The notes below the pieces were generated by a model. It made no database searches. It was not told the DNA's origin and saw only the letters and a program-made list of their open reading frames with translations. A program made the position numbers and the translations under genes. From JAFGJQ01 sp052034525 (GTDB taxonomy: Bacteria; Planctomycetota; Phycisphaerae; UBA1845): 64,000 nt of DNA. Location of the stretch: the NCBI GenBank assembly GCA_052034525.1, contig JBPOIK010000191.1, positions 3,491 through 67,490 on the forward strand, given 5' to 3'. Every line of letters starts with the position of its first letter. Position 1 is the first letter of the stretch. This document shows, piece by piece, positions 1 to 9,800 of this stretch.

Positions 1-467
1 TGCTGGAACGGCATCCCGACAGCAGTGAAGTTCAGTACGGGCTGGGCAAGCTTCTGGAGCGGCTCGGGCGCCTGGACGAGGCCGCGGATCACTTCGCCGA
101 GGCGGTTCGGCTCGAGCCGGAGTATCCCAACGGCTATCACGATCTGGGTCTGCTGTTGCGGAAGCTCGGACGGGCCGAGGAAGCGCTCGAGTGTTTTCGC
201 GAGGCGGTGCGAGTGCGGCCGACGGACGTGGACGCGCGGCTGAACCTGGGCGCGGCCCTGGTGGCGCGTGGCGATCTGGACGCCGGCATTGATGAGTATC
301 GGGAGGCGTTGAAGATGGCCCCCGAGGATTTCGGTCTGCACTACAACCTGGGCAATGCGCTGCGTCGCAAGGGAGATCGGGCCGGTGCGGCGGCCGCCTA
401 TCGCGAGGCTATCCGCTTGCGGCCGGATTTCGCACCCGCTCGCGAGGCCCTGGCCGGACTGAGGTAA
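1..467 (+). CDS. TPR-repeat protein (5' end outside window)
   Basis: The reading frame is open from base 3 with no start, so the gene begins upstream of the window. About 150 residues are visible and form four to five consecutive 34-residue tetratricopeptide repeats, with the usual G-x-x-Y/L, A-x-x-x-F/Y and P spacing (for example GRAEEALECFREAVRVRP). TPRs are protein-interaction scaffolds and reveal no enzymatic role. The frame ends at a TAA 17 bp before the convergent end of dacB. A catalytic domain may lie in the missing N-terminal part (glycosyltransferases and kinases carry such tails), so no specific function is assigned. Confidence 0.85.
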   Translation, partial: LERHPDSSEVQYGLGKLLERLGRLDEAADHFAEAVRLEPEYPNGYHDLGLLLRKLGRAEEALECFREAVRVRPTDVDARLNLGAALVARGDLDAGIDEYREALKMAPEDFGLHYNLGNALRRKGDRAGAAAAYREAIRLRPDFAPAREALAGLR

Positions 468-484
468 ACGAGCCGGCCTCGTTG

Positions 485-1981
485 CTACGGGTGGTCCTGC
501 GGCGACCATTCCGCCAGTACGCGCACCGCTTCATCCTGCAGCTTCTCGAAGGGCGTTACCGATCCAGGGATGCGGTTGTACAGGAAGGAAAAGGCCAGCC
601 ATTTTCCGTCGCGGGTCTGCACATAGCCGCTGAGCGTGCGAACCGAGTTGATATACCCGGTCTTGGCGAAGACGCGACCCTTCAAATCCTTCATGCGATT
701 GCGCAGCGTTCCTTCGACGCCGGCCTTCGAGAGGCTCTGCCGATACGCCGCCGCGTTCGGGTGCGAGTACATCACCTGAAGCAGATCGGTAAGCAGCCGG
801 GCGGTGACCTTGTTGCCGTGGCTCAGTCCGGAGCCGTCGGCCACTTTCAGGCCCCCGGTGGAAACGCCCAATCGGCGAATCCGGTCGGGCACCGCGCGAC
901 GGGCGTTGTCCCACGAACCTGGCTGTCGCAGCCGCCAGGACGCAGCCCATCGCCGCCCCAGGGTTTTGGCCAGACATTCGGCGAAGAGGTTCTGAGAATG
1001 GGTGTTGGTCCGCCAGAGCACGTCGGCCAGCGCGGTGCGATGGACGGCGAGGATTTCGCCGTCCAGCGGCGCGCCGCATTCGTCACGCCGCACCGTAATC
1101 GGTTTCAGATCACCCGCTACGCAAATCCCGTTTTTCTCCAGGGCCAGGCGGAAAGCGTCTGCCAGAAAGACGCCCGGGTGGGTCACCGGCTTGGATGGCA
1201 ACTCCGTCTGCTTTGTCGCTCGACCGGAGAGTGTGAAAACGTTGCGGGTGACATCCCGGGCGATCCTCGCCGGCTTGCCCTCGCCGTGGGACAGGCAATG
1301 ATTGACGATGGTGGCCACTCGGGTGGGCGGCGCAATGCTGTAGCGGACCGGCTCGCCGGGGTCGGCGGGCGTCACGGTTACGTCGATGCAGTTATCGTTG
1401 AAATTCAGGCCGCTGACCGGGCAGGCGTACCATTCCGCCCGGTCGTCCTCGGCCCAATGGTCATGCACCTGCTTGCGTTCAAACCAAGACTCGTCATAGC
1501 ACAGGTCGCCGGGAATCCGGGTGATCCCTTGCCGTCGGAGGAGGTCCGTCCATTCGTCCAGCACGGCGAAGGGATCGCGCTGGTGGCGTGTGCCGATTCG
1601 AAAGTCGCCCAGGGCCGGATCGCCGGTCCCCACGATCCATAGATCATCGCCGGAGCGCACCAGATATGTGTCGTACGTGAAGTCCGGGCCCAGGGCATCC
1701 AGGGCGGCGGCCGTGACGATCAGCTTCATGTTGCTGGCCGGTGTCAACGGGCGGTTCGGATGATCCGCGAACAGTTCCCGCCCGGACGGCAGCTCGATGA
1801 CCCTGGCCGACACGACGGCTCCCGAATCGTCCAGCCGGTGCAGGATGGGCGGCAGGGTTCTGGCCAGTACCGGATCATGGCGGACCGGGGTACACCCGAC
1901 CGCCGGCAGCAGAGCGGACAGAGCCAGCGCAAGATGAATGGAGCGGATCCGCCTCAACCGGTCGTCAGAAGGAATGATCAT
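485..1981 (-). CDS. dacB: D-alanyl-D-alanine carboxypeptidase/endopeptidase, PBP4 (S13) type
   Basis: A 498-residue protein with the three penicillin-binding motifs in S13 order: SNMK at residues 83-86 (nucleophile Ser83, Lys86), SQN at 329-331 and KTG at 440-442. The large insertion between the first and second motifs is typical of PBP4. The N-terminus has a hydrophobic stretch ending in a PAVGC lipobox (Cys30), so it is probably an outer-surface or periplasmic lipoprotein, whereas E. coli PBP4 is soluble. It removes terminal D-Ala and can cleave cross-links. An AAGGGG Shine-Dalgarno lies 9 nt before the ATG. It sits 21 bp downstream of alr on the same strand, so the two are probably one transcript. 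In Bacillus a different type of dacB is linked to spmAB; here spmAB is just across the divergent promoter. Confidence 0.93.
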   Translation of the reverse strand: MIIPSDDRLRRIRSIHLALALSALLPAVGCTPVRHDPVLARTLPPILHRLDDSGAVVSARVIELPSGRELFADHPNRPLTPASNMKLIVTAAALDALGPDFTYDTYLVRSGDDLWIVGTGDPALGDFRIGTRHQRDPFAVLDEWTDLLRRQGITRIPGDLCYDESWFERKQVHDHWAEDDRAEWYACPVSGLNFNDNCIDVTVTPADPGEPVRYSIAPPTRVATIVNHCLSHGEGKPARIARDVTRNVFTLSGRATKQTELPSKPVTHPGVFLADAFRLALEKNGICVAGDLKPITVRRDECGAPLDGEILAVHRTALADVLWRTNTHSQNLFAECLAKTLGRRWAASWRLRQPGSWDNARRAVPDRIRRLGVSTGGLKVADGSGLSHGNKVTARLLTDLLQVMYSHPNAAAYRQSLSKAGVEGTLRNRMKDLKGRVFAKTGYINSVRTLSGYVQTRDGKWLAFSFLYNRIPGSVTPFEKLQDEAVRVLAEWSPQDHP

Positions 1982-2002
1982 AGCGCAACCCCTTCGGTTT
2001 AC

Positions 2003-3175
2003 TCATGTGCTTGCGGCCGGTGCCGGTGCGACAACGCGCTCGATGCGGTTACCGAGCCGCGTCGTGATTTCGTACGGAATCGTATCGAGCATCCGGGCCA
2101 GCGACTCGACGCTGTTCGGCGCGTCCGGGCGGTTGTCGATGATTACCACTGGGTCGCCGGCCGAAACGGCGACACCATCGTTTCGCAAAGCGGTAAGGTC
2201 TACGACCGTCTGATCCATGCTGATCCGCCCAATGACTGGAACAAGCCGATCGGCGACCCGCATCCGGCCCCGGTTGGACAGGTGCCGGTTGTATCCGTCG
2301 GCATAGCCGATGGGCACCAGGCCGACCCGCGATTCCTGCTTCGCCTGAAACGTACCGCCATATCCGACGCGGCTGCCCGCCGGGATGTCTTTGACCAGGG
2401 TGAGCCGGCTGACGAGACGCAGGGACGGGCGCAGGTCCGGGCGGTTCACCATGTGCGGGCCGGTGTGGTATCCGTAGAGAGAGATGCCGGGCCGGATCAT
2501 GTCGAGGTGGCTGCCGGGCACGTCGATGATGGCGGCGGAATTGGCCGCATGGACGATGGGCACGGAAAACCCGTCGGCACGGATTCGCCGCACGAAACTC
2601 AGGAACCGGTCGAGCTGTTGCCCGGCGAAGACCTTGTCGTCATCGGCCGTGGCGAAGTGGGTATAGAGTCCTTCGATCGCCAGGCCGTCGGTCCGGGCGG
2701 CGGTGCGGATCAAGTCGAGCAGGGGTTCCTCGCAGATGCCCATGCGCGACATGCCGGAATCGAGCTTGAAGTGGAGCCGTGCGGGCCGCCCGACGGCTCG
2801 CGAGGCGGCGGCCAGATCGTCCAGATCGGCCGCGGACGTCACGGTGACCCGCACGTCGTGCTCCACCAGCCAGCGGGCGGCGTCACGGCGCTGCGGTCCG
2901 CGCCAGGCGTTGAGTTCCGTTCCGAACAGCAGGATCGGTCCGTCATACGCCTGTTCGCGCAGTTCGAGCGCCTCCTGGATGGCGGCTACGCCGAGCATGT
3001 CGGCGCCGGCCCGCCGCAGGGCGGGCAGAATGACCCGCAGGCCGTGCCCGTACGCATTCGCCTTGACGGCGGGGCAGAGCCGGCAGCCGGGAGGGGCGAA
3101 AGCCCGGAGCACGCGGATGTTGTGCTCGATGGCGGTCAGGTCGATTTCGGCGCGGAGGTACGCGGCATTCATACG
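2003..3175 (-). CDS. alr: Alanine racemase
   Basis: PLP-dependent alanine racemase that interconverts L- and D-alanine, for wall synthesis or for catabolism of D-Ala freed from peptidoglycan. The frame is open to about 3544, but family homology begins at an ATG at 3175 (MNAAYLRAEIDL), giving 390 residues, the normal size. The PLP-lysine motif AVKANAYGHG is at residues 35-44 (Lys37), and the second catalytic residue, Tyr, is in RVGYGGTF. The C-terminal beta domain has the usual MDQTVVDLT motif. There is no good Shine-Dalgarno before 3175, but the likely promoter at 3218-3245 excludes an upstream start. dacB follows 21 bp downstream. Confidence 0.95.
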   Translation of the reverse strand, partial: RMNAAYLRAEIDLTAIEHNIRVLRAFAPPGCRLCPAVKANAYGHGLRVILPALRRAGADMLGVAAIQEALELREQAYDGPILLFGTELNAWRGPQRRDAARWLVEHDVRVTVTSAADLDDLAAASRAVGRPARLHFKLDSGMSRMGICEEPLLDLIRTAARTDGLAIEGLYTHFATADDDKVFAGQQLDRFLSFVRRIRADGFSVPIVHAANSAAIIDVPGSHLDMIRPGISLYGYHTGPHMVNRPDLRPSLRLVSRLTLVKDIPAGSRVGYGGTFQAKQESRVGLVPIGYADGYNRHLSNRGRMRVADRLVPVIGRISMDQTVVDLTALRNDGVAVSAGDPVVIIDNRPDAPNSVESLARMLDTIPYEITTRLGNRIERVVAPAPAAST

Positions 3176-3217
3176 ACAAGGCATCCAGGTCCGACGCGAC
3201 ATCGCGTCGAGCGCACA

Positions 3218-3245
3218 AGCATAGCGTGATGAGGCGATTTCACAA
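3218..3245 (-). promoter_or_regulatory. Predicted sigma-70 promoter of alr-dacB
   Basis: Read on the minus strand: TTGTGA (3245-3240), 16-nt spacer, TATGCT (3223-3218). Transcription would start near 3210, leaving about a 35-nt leader before the alr ATG. It is back to back with the spmA promoter, with the two -35 boxes only 17 bp apart, so the two operons could share a regulator. Prediction from hexamer match only. Confidence 0.45.
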
Positions 3246-3262
3246 GCGAAGCCCTTTCTGCC

Positions 3263-3291
3263 TTGGCACGATGAGCGTGCGGACCCATAAT
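3263..3291 (+). promoter_or_regulatory. Predicted sigma-70 promoter of spmAB
   Basis: TTGGCA (3263-3268), a 17-nt spacer, then CATAAT (3286-3291). This is one of the best consensus matches in the window. Transcription would begin near 3298, leaving a leader of about 80 nt that contains the hairpin at 3312-3338. Confidence 0.6.
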
Positions 3292-3311
3292 GGGACGTTC
3301 TGTGATCCGTG

Positions 3312-3338
3312 CTCCTGCGCCGCAGTGTGCGGCGGGAG
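3312..3338 (+). promoter_or_regulatory. Hairpin in spmA leader
   Basis: CGCCGCA (3318-3324) pairs with TGCGGCG (3328-3334) around a GTG triloop. The stem is extended by CTCC/GGAG across a 2-nt bulge. No T-run follows, so it is not a normal terminator. It could stabilise or regulate the spmAB mRNA leader. Confidence 0.4.
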
Positions 3339-3376
3339 GCGGTCGGCCATCCGTACGGGCAGGAGAAGCCTGGTAA

Positions 3377-4642
3377 ATGAAGATACTCAGCGGCCTGGTC
3401 CGAAGCGTCCTCAATATCAACTTCATCTGGGGAATCATGATTCTCGCCTCGTTCGTTTTGTGCCTGGTGCAGCACATTCAGCCGACGACGTGCCGCGTGG
3501 ATTTCTCGTTGCTGTCGGAAGGCGCCAACACGCTTGTCTTTCACATCGGAGAGTCGGACAAAGCGGACACCAGGCCGCGCCGCTTCGCGCTGGCGCTCGA
3601 GAAGACCAATGGGCAGTGCCGGATCCCGGAATCCAGCGCCACGGAGAGCCCGGACAGGCCGTGGATCATCGCGACCCGCCCGGACGGCCAGTGCCTTGAC
3701 CTCACCTGGGATTTCAAGGGAAACGGCGATTACGTCGTCAGTATCGAGCGGCTCCAGCCGTTAAACGCGCCGATTCCGCAGCACTATTTCCGCCGGGGGA
3801 AGAACACCATTCTGGTTCGGCAGGCCGCCGATGACGCACCCGATCGGGTCTTCGCATTTGTCGTCAACCGTGACGGGGCCGATCTCTCCGTCCGTTCCGT
3901 GGAAGCGCCCCCCGGAGTTCGCGAGCCGCATCTGCAGGGCGCGCGGCTGACGGATGACGGATTCGTTCTGGACTGGGAGGACTGTCCGCCGGAGCAGTGT
4001 TCCGTCATCATCGAGCAGCCGCTGGCCGTCGGTCGGCTGGTGACCCTCAAATCGCTGACGGACGCCGCCTTCGAGTATGCGACCAAGGGGTTCGAGATCG
4101 CGCTGAAGCTCGTGGCGGCCATGGTCATGCTGCTGGGACTGATGAAAGTGGGAGAGAAGGCCGGAATCATCCAGCTTGTGGCAAGGGCCGTCTATCCCGT
4201 CATTCGTTTTCTGTTTCCGCAGGTTCCGAAGGATCATCCGGCCAACGGCGCCATTGTCATGAACGTAACCTCGACCCTGCTCGGACTGGGCAACGCCGCC
4301 ACGCCCTTCGGGCTCAAGGCGATGAAGGAGCTCCAGACGCTCAACGACCATCCGGAGGTGGCCACCGACTCGCAGATCATGCTCTTGGGCTACAACACGG
4401 CGGGGCTGGCCATCCTGCCCGCCACGCTGCTGAGCATCCGTAACGGCGCCAATTGCAGCGACCCGACCGAGATCATCGGAACCTGCATGCTGGCCGGGGC
4501 CGTGGCCACCGTGACGGCGATCGTCATGGTCAAGGTGCTCGGGCGGCTTCCCATGTTTTCTCGCGGAGCGGCCGTTGCGGAGTATCTGCGGGAGCGGGAG
4601 GCAGCGGTTCACGCCGTCGACGGGAAGGAGGCCCGGTCATGA
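3377..4642 (+). CDS. spmA: SpmA-type nucleoside-recognition (Gate) membrane protein with large N-terminal insertion
   Basis: A 421-residue protein. Residues 210-415 are a recognisable SpmA: VPKDHPANGAIVMN, then LGLGNAATPFGLKAMKEL, plus several membrane segments. SpmA is normally about 200 residues. Here one N-terminal membrane segment (about residues 14-34) is followed by about 170 soluble residues with beta-rich composition and scattered cysteines before the Gate domain starts. SpmA and SpmB are needed for spore-core dehydration in Bacillus, but the Gate family is widespread in non-sporulating bacteria and its transported substrate is not established. The stop codon overlaps the spmB start in ATGA, indicating translational coupling. 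GCAGGAG precedes the ATG. Confidence 0.85.
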   Translation: MKILSGLVRSVLNINFIWGIMILASFVLCLVQHIQPTTCRVDFSLLSEGANTLVFHIGESDKADTRPRRFALALEKTNGQCRIPESSATESPDRPWIIATRPDGQCLDLTWDFKGNGDYVVSIERLQPLNAPIPQHYFRRGKNTILVRQAADDAPDRVFAFVVNRDGADLSVRSVEAPPGVREPHLQGARLTDDGFVLDWEDCPPEQCSVIIEQPLAVGRLVTLKSLTDAAFEYATKGFEIALKLVAAMVMLLGLMKVGEKAGIIQLVARAVYPVIRFLFPQVPKDHPANGAIVMNVTSTLLGLGNAATPFGLKAMKELQTLNDHPEVATDSQIMLLGYNTAGLAILPATLLSIRNGANCSDPTEIIGTCMLAGAVATVTAIVMVKVLGRLPMFSRGAAVAEYLREREAAVHAVDGKEARS

Positions 4643-5193
4643 TCGCGGCAACCACGTTCAAAGGGACGGTCGAATACATCTCGCTTCTGACCATTCCGCT
4701 GATGTTCTTTCTGATCGTCGGCTATGCCATGGTCAAGCGGGTGAAGGTGTACGAGGCGTTCATCGAAGGCGGCCGCGAGGGGTGGGATATCTTCCTGCAG
4801 ATTCTGCCCTACATTGTGGCTATTTTTGTGGCGATCGGCATGTTCCGCAAATCCGGCGCCCTGGATTACGTGTCGGAGGTTCTGGCTCCGGTCACGAACT
4901 CCGTCGGCATGCCGCCGAAGGTGCTGCCCGTCGCCCTGATGAAACCTCTGTCCGGCTCCGGTTCCCTCGGACTGGTGACCGAGATTACGGAGGCCGCTCC
5001 GGACTCCTTCGAGGCAAGGGTCGCCGGCACCATGTTCGGCAGTACGGATACGACGTTCTACATCATCGCGCTCTACTTCGGTTCGGTGGGCATCCGTCGA
5101 ATCCGTCATGCCCTGGTGGCGGGGCTGGTGGCGGACGTAGCGGGGATCCTGGCGGCGGTATGGATATGCCACCTAGTCTTCGGGCATTCGTAG
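4639..5193 (+). CDS. spmB: SpmB-type nucleoside-recognition (Gate) membrane protein
   Basis: A 184-residue membrane protein starting at the ATG that overlaps the spmA stop by 4 bp, with GGAAGGAGG just upstream. Family hallmarks are the central GREGWDIFLQILPYIVA segment, KPLSGSGSLG, and the SADTTFY-like motif FGSTDTTFYIIALYFG near residue 140. Length is normal for SpmB. It probably acts with SpmA as a two-subunit inner-membrane complex. No other sporulation gene is visible, so a role in envelope or peptidoglycan-precursor physiology is more likely than sporulation; this is inference from its neighbours alr, dacB and the muropeptide operon. Confidence 0.9.
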   Translation: MIAATTFKGTVEYISLLTIPLMFFLIVGYAMVKRVKVYEAFIEGGREGWDIFLQILPYIVAIFVAIGMFRKSGALDYVSEVLAPVTNSVGMPPKVLPVALMKPLSGSGSLGLVTEITEAAPDSFEARVAGTMFGSTDTTFYIIALYFGSVGIRRIRHALVAGLVADVAGILAAVWICHLVFGHS

Positions 5194-5224
5194 GACCGCC
5201 GATGGGCGAGGAACTCCATCCGGC

Positions 5225-6841
5225 TCACTGGCGTCGGCCGGGGCCGCGGACGAAGCGGCCGGGCGTGGCGCCGGTGTGATCGCCGTCCCGCAGAACGGGA
5301 GTCCCGTTGACCACCACGTGAACCATGCCCGTGGCGTACTGATGGGGCTCCTTATACGTGGCGTTGTCGCGGATGGTTGCGGCGTCGAAGGCCACGATGT
5401 CCGCGAAGTATCCCGGCGCCAGCCGACCGCGGCCTTGCAGGCCGAGGTTCGCGGCAGGCAGGGCGGCCAGCCGCCGGATGGCCTCTTCCATGGTGAGGGC
5501 CCGCTCATCCCGGACGTATTTGCCCAGCACACGGGCGAATGAGCCGTAGGCCCTGGGGTGGGTGTTCCGCTTGAGGAAAACGCCCTCGGTCGCCAACGAA
5601 CGCGCGTCGGAACAGAAGCTCATCCACGGGCAGCGGATCTTTTTCGTCACGTTCTCTTCGGACATCACAAAGAACACGGCTCCGACTTCGCTGTCGTCCT
5701 CGGTGACCAGGTCCATGGCCGTGTCTTCCGGTGGGGTGCCCCGCATGGCGGCGATTTCCGCGAGCGTCCTGCCGGCCAGCGGCTTGAGCGACGGGTTCTT
5801 GAAGCCGACCAGCAGGATCTTGTCGGGCGAGCCCACGGACAGCCACCCGTTGTCCCAGGCCCGGCTGGGGGTGTTCATCTCCTGTTTGACGCGGGCTCGC
5901 ACGTTCGGATCGCGCAGGCGGGCGACCCAGGCCTTGTGCCCGCCCTCCTGTACCCAGGGCGGCATGACCGCGTCCAGGCCGGTGGAACTGGCCGCGTAGG
6001 TGTACATGTCGGCCGTGATGGGCAGTCCTTCCGCCCGGGCCCGGTCGACCGCCCTAATGACGGTGTCCAGCTTCGACCAGTTTGACCGGCCGGACGCTTT
6101 GAGATGGTATATCTCGCTCCTGATGCCGGCCTGCCGCGCGATGGTCAGAAACTCATCCAGCGCCTCGAGCAGGCCGTCCGCTTCGTTGCGGATGTGGGAG
6201 GCGTAGAGACCGCCGGCGGCGGCGGCTTCTTCGGCCAGGGCGATCAGCTCGTCGGTACGGGCGTACGCGGCGGGTGAATAGATCAGCGCGGAGGAGATGC
6301 CGACCGCGCCTTCGGCCATGGCCTGTCGGACCAGCGAACGCATCCGCGTCAGTTCCTCGGGCGTCGGGGGGCGATCCGCGTAGCCGATCTCATGAATCCG
6401 CAGCGTGGCGGCGCCGACGAATGAGGTGATGTTGCACGACACGCCGCAGCGTTCGAGGAACTCCAGGTATTCGCCCAACGTGGTCCATTCCACATTGTAG
6501 CGGATGTCTCCCTGTTGTTCGACCATCTCCCGCTTCATGGACTCATTGAGCGGGCCCATGGACCGGCCCTCGCCGAGCACCTCCAGGGTCACGCCCTGGC
6601 GGATGTCGCTCTGCGATCGGCCGTCCTCGATCAGGGTTTCGTTGGCCCAGCTCAGCATGTTGATGAAACCGGGCGCCACGACCAGCCCCTTCGCGTCTAG
6701 CTCCTCCCGCGCGCGGGCGTGCGGCAGCGGCGACACGGCAGCGATGGTGTCGCCGGAGACCGCCACATCGGCGGCCACGGGCGGCGAACCCGTACCGTCG
6801 TACACGGTGCCGTTTCGCAGAATCAGATCGTAATCAGGCAT
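5225..6841 (-). CDS. N-acyl-D-amino-acid deacylase (D-aminoacylase)-like amidohydrolase
   Basis: A 538-residue amidohydrolase-superfamily protein, the last gene of the muropeptide operon; its ATG overlaps the preceding stop by 8 bp and an AGGAG lies 9 nt upstream. D-aminoacylases release D-amino acids from N-acyl-D-amino acids. Visible family residues are His216 in SHIRNE, His246 in YHLKASG and Asp412 in CSDARS. The usual N-terminal GFIDxHTH metal motif reads GFINMLSW, so both histidines are missing, and the Cys zinc ligand of the Alcaligenes enzyme (GNCG) is Glu91 in GEGR. In characterised D-aminoacylases the tight zinc is held mainly by the Cys and the two later His, so activity is plausible but unproven. 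No signal peptide is evident, so it is probably cytoplasmic. Confidence 0.83.
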   Translation of the reverse strand: MPDYDLILRNGTVYDGTGSPPVAADVAVSGDTIAAVSPLPHARAREELDAKGLVVAPGFINMLSWANETLIEDGRSQSDIRQGVTLEVLGEGRSMGPLNESMKREMVEQQGDIRYNVEWTTLGEYLEFLERCGVSCNITSFVGAATLRIHEIGYADRPPTPEELTRMRSLVRQAMAEGAVGISSALIYSPAAYARTDELIALAEEAAAAGGLYASHIRNEADGLLEALDEFLTIARQAGIRSEIYHLKASGRSNWSKLDTVIRAVDRARAEGLPITADMYTYAASSTGLDAVMPPWVQEGGHKAWVARLRDPNVRARVKQEMNTPSRAWDNGWLSVGSPDKILLVGFKNPSLKPLAGRTLAEIAAMRGTPPEDTAMDLVTEDDSEVGAVFFVMSEENVTKKIRCPWMSFCSDARSLATEGVFLKRNTHPRAYGSFARVLGKYVRDERALTMEEAIRRLAALPAANLGLQGRGRLAPGYFADIVAFDAATIRDNATYKEPHQYATGMVHVVVNGTPVLRDGDHTGATPGRFVRGPGRRQ

Positions 6842-9800
6842 GGGTTGCGCTCCTGTTCCGGAAAAATCCGGGCGAGAGTCGGCGGATCAAGCCACATGGC
6901 GACCGGGTTGCCTGAAGGAATACTCTGCTTACGCTCCGCCACACGGCCGTGCGCAAGGCGCCCACCTGGCCCTTGTCGTCCGGGTGGACGCGATTGGCCA
7001 GCACGATGACGTAGATGCCTTGTTCGGGGTACACGCGGATGGCCGTCCCGGTGTAGCCGGTGTGCGCGTAGAAGGGAATCGCGTCTGGGCCTGTTGCGTT
7101 CGGCGCCGGCTGGTGAAGCGCCCAGAGAAGGCCACGGGGGTCCGGTTCGCCTTTGGCGGATACGCCGCCGGGGTTCAGGGGGTTTGTGGCCATCCGGACC
7201 GCGTCGCGCGAGAGGATTCGCACGCCGTTCCGCTCCCCGCCGTTAAGCAGCATCTGGGCGTATCGGGCCACGTCTTCGGCCGTGCTGAACAGGCCGGCGT
7301 TGCCGGAGACACCGTCCTGCATGGCGGCCAGCGGGTCGTGGACCTGGCCGCGGAGAAAGCCGCCCGGCCCCCGGCCATACGGAGTCCGGGTGGTCGGGAC
7401 GATTCGTGCGTCCAACTCCGCCGGAGGGTTGAAGCCTGTGTCGGTCATGCCCAGCGGTTTGTAGACTCGTTGAGCCAGAAACTCGCTGTGCTCCATGCCG
7501 GTGACGGTGCGCACGATTTCCGCGCAGAGGATGGCGTTGAGGCAACTGTAGACCACCGCCTGGCCCGGTTCTCGTGACAGCTTGCGTTCGCGAATGTATT
7601 TGCGGATCGCGTCTCGGCAGGGAAAGCCGTGCTCGTCCTTGATCGGTTTCTGTTCGCCTGCGCCGACGTAAGGCGGAAGACCCGACATGTGCGTCACAAG
7701 ATGCCGAACGGTAACGTTCGCCTTGTCTGCTTCGGCAAACTCAGGCAGGTACCGGCTCACCGGGTCGTCCAGGGATACCTTGCCTTCGTCGATGAGGATG
7801 GCCAACGCGGCGCCGGTGGCCAGCGGCTTGGTCATGGAGGCCAGGTCGAAGATGGCGTCTTGCGGCATGGGCACCGGCTCCGGCTCAAAGCACAGATAGC
7901 CATACGCCTTGGACCATTCCTCGTAGCCGTCGCCGACCTTGCGACCCACGCGGATGACCGCGCCGGAGATGTTCCCGTCCAGCAGACAGGCGGGGACAAC
8001 CGCATCCAGCGTTTCGGCCAGGGCCGTCCAACTCTTTTCCTGCGGCGTGGTCCGCACGTGGAAGTCGTAGCTCCATTCGTCGAAGTAGAGGTTGTGGCCG
8101 TCGATCTCGACCTCGCCGCGCTGGAAGTCGTTCGGCTCGCTGCGGAAGCTCGTCTTGGCGGGCGACAACGGCTGGGCGTAGTCCAGGTTCACGATCATCC
8201 GGTACGGGTCCATATGCCCGCAGAAGAAGGTCTGCACGTCCGGTTCGTCGTGTTCCTGGAGGCCGTACGATGCGTCGACGGGCAGCCAGCCCCACGGTTC
8301 AATGTAGATCTCGCTCCAATCGTGCATGTTCGACTCGTTCGGCCGGGTGGCGAAGCCGGACTGCCAGCGGGCCGGAATAGCGGCGGCGCGGCACAGCGTG
8401 ATGAACGTCAGGGCCTGCACGCCGCAGTCGCCGCGCCGGGCCGCCAGGCCTTTGGCGCAGAGGCTGCGAATGGTGCTGTACTCCATCTCGGCGCACCACG
8501 GCATGTTGGCGTCCATCCAGCGGAAGAGCTTTCGCGCCCGCAACAGGGGATTCGGTTCGCTTGCGGCGACATCGGCGACGATTTTCCGGACCTCCGGCGT
8601 GAAGACGATATGCGGCGGGCGCTCCGCGGTGAAGTCGCGATACAGATCGCCGGAACTGTCGTACGGTTTTGCCTTCGCCGGGTCGAGGTCCGGACACCAG
8701 GCGGACGTGACGAACTCGAAACGAGCCTGGAAGCGAAGCGGTTCTGAGGGGTCGGTCACCACCCGTTCGAAGTAGATCGTGCGATGGGGCGATCCGTTCG
8801 GCGCCGTCCGGCCGCCGGGCGGGTCGGTGGAGATCAACCGGACATCGGTCTGCTGGCGGTACTCCTGCGGAAAGGGGAGCCAGCACCGGACCACCGCGCC
8901 CGGCTTGACACGGGGGTGGCCTTTGTTGACGGTCAACGTGTACGTGACGTCGTGCGTGACGGGATAAACGGCGGGTTCGCCGCGCTGGCGAGCAAGGTTC
9001 AGAACGTGCGCGGCGTTGGCGGCGGATGAGAATGACCAGCCGGCCCGTTCGGCGGGACCGACGCGGCGGGCCTTCGCCGCGGGGCAGATTCGGAAAAGGT
9101 TGCCCGGCTCCCGCGCGAAGAAACGGACCTCGCCGTCGATGATGCGATGCTGCAGAACGCCTTCCCGCCGCCAACGATCCATGTCCGCGGCCGTCACATC
9201 CGGGATGGCGGCGCGGAGTTTCTCCAGCATCTGGTCGGCCGAGAGCCGGAAGTCTCGCCGAATGCGTCGCAGAATGTCCAGCTCCACGGCGTAGCCGCTG
9301 ATTGCCGGGCGGTCGGATTGCGGCACGTGCCTGCGGAGAATCCGTTCGGCCTCGGCGAACTCTCCCAGATCCGCCAGCGTCCGGGCTCGCGTCAGATCGC
9401 TCACGGTCGTCTCCGAAGATGCGGGCGCCGCGGCCACCGAAATGTCAAGCAGCGGCAGTTGCTCCCAGCCGGGCGCGTCGAAATGCCACCATTCCTCCGC
9501 CAGCCCTTTGAACCCCTCCGCTTCCATGGCGGCGGCCAGTCGGTCGCGGTTCTGCCGGCTCGCCTCGCTCCCGCCGGTGTAATCGCGGTGGGCGGCCACG
9601 GTGAAATCGTCGTACTTCGTGGGCATATCCACGTCGCCGCCGCACGCATCGACGAGCGTGACATCCACCGCCGATCCGCGGTTGTGTCGGGAACCCTTGC
9701 TCGGATCGGCTACATATCGCGGATCCGGCATGAGCTGCCAGAACTGCCTCTGCACGGAGAGCGGCCGATACCCGTCGTGAACCTTCAGGCCGAAACCGTC

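Noticed and set aside
1760..3229. Long open frame opposite alr and dacB.
   Set aside because: Antisense to two genes with intact family motifs. High GC produces long open frames on the other strand; no recognisable protein.
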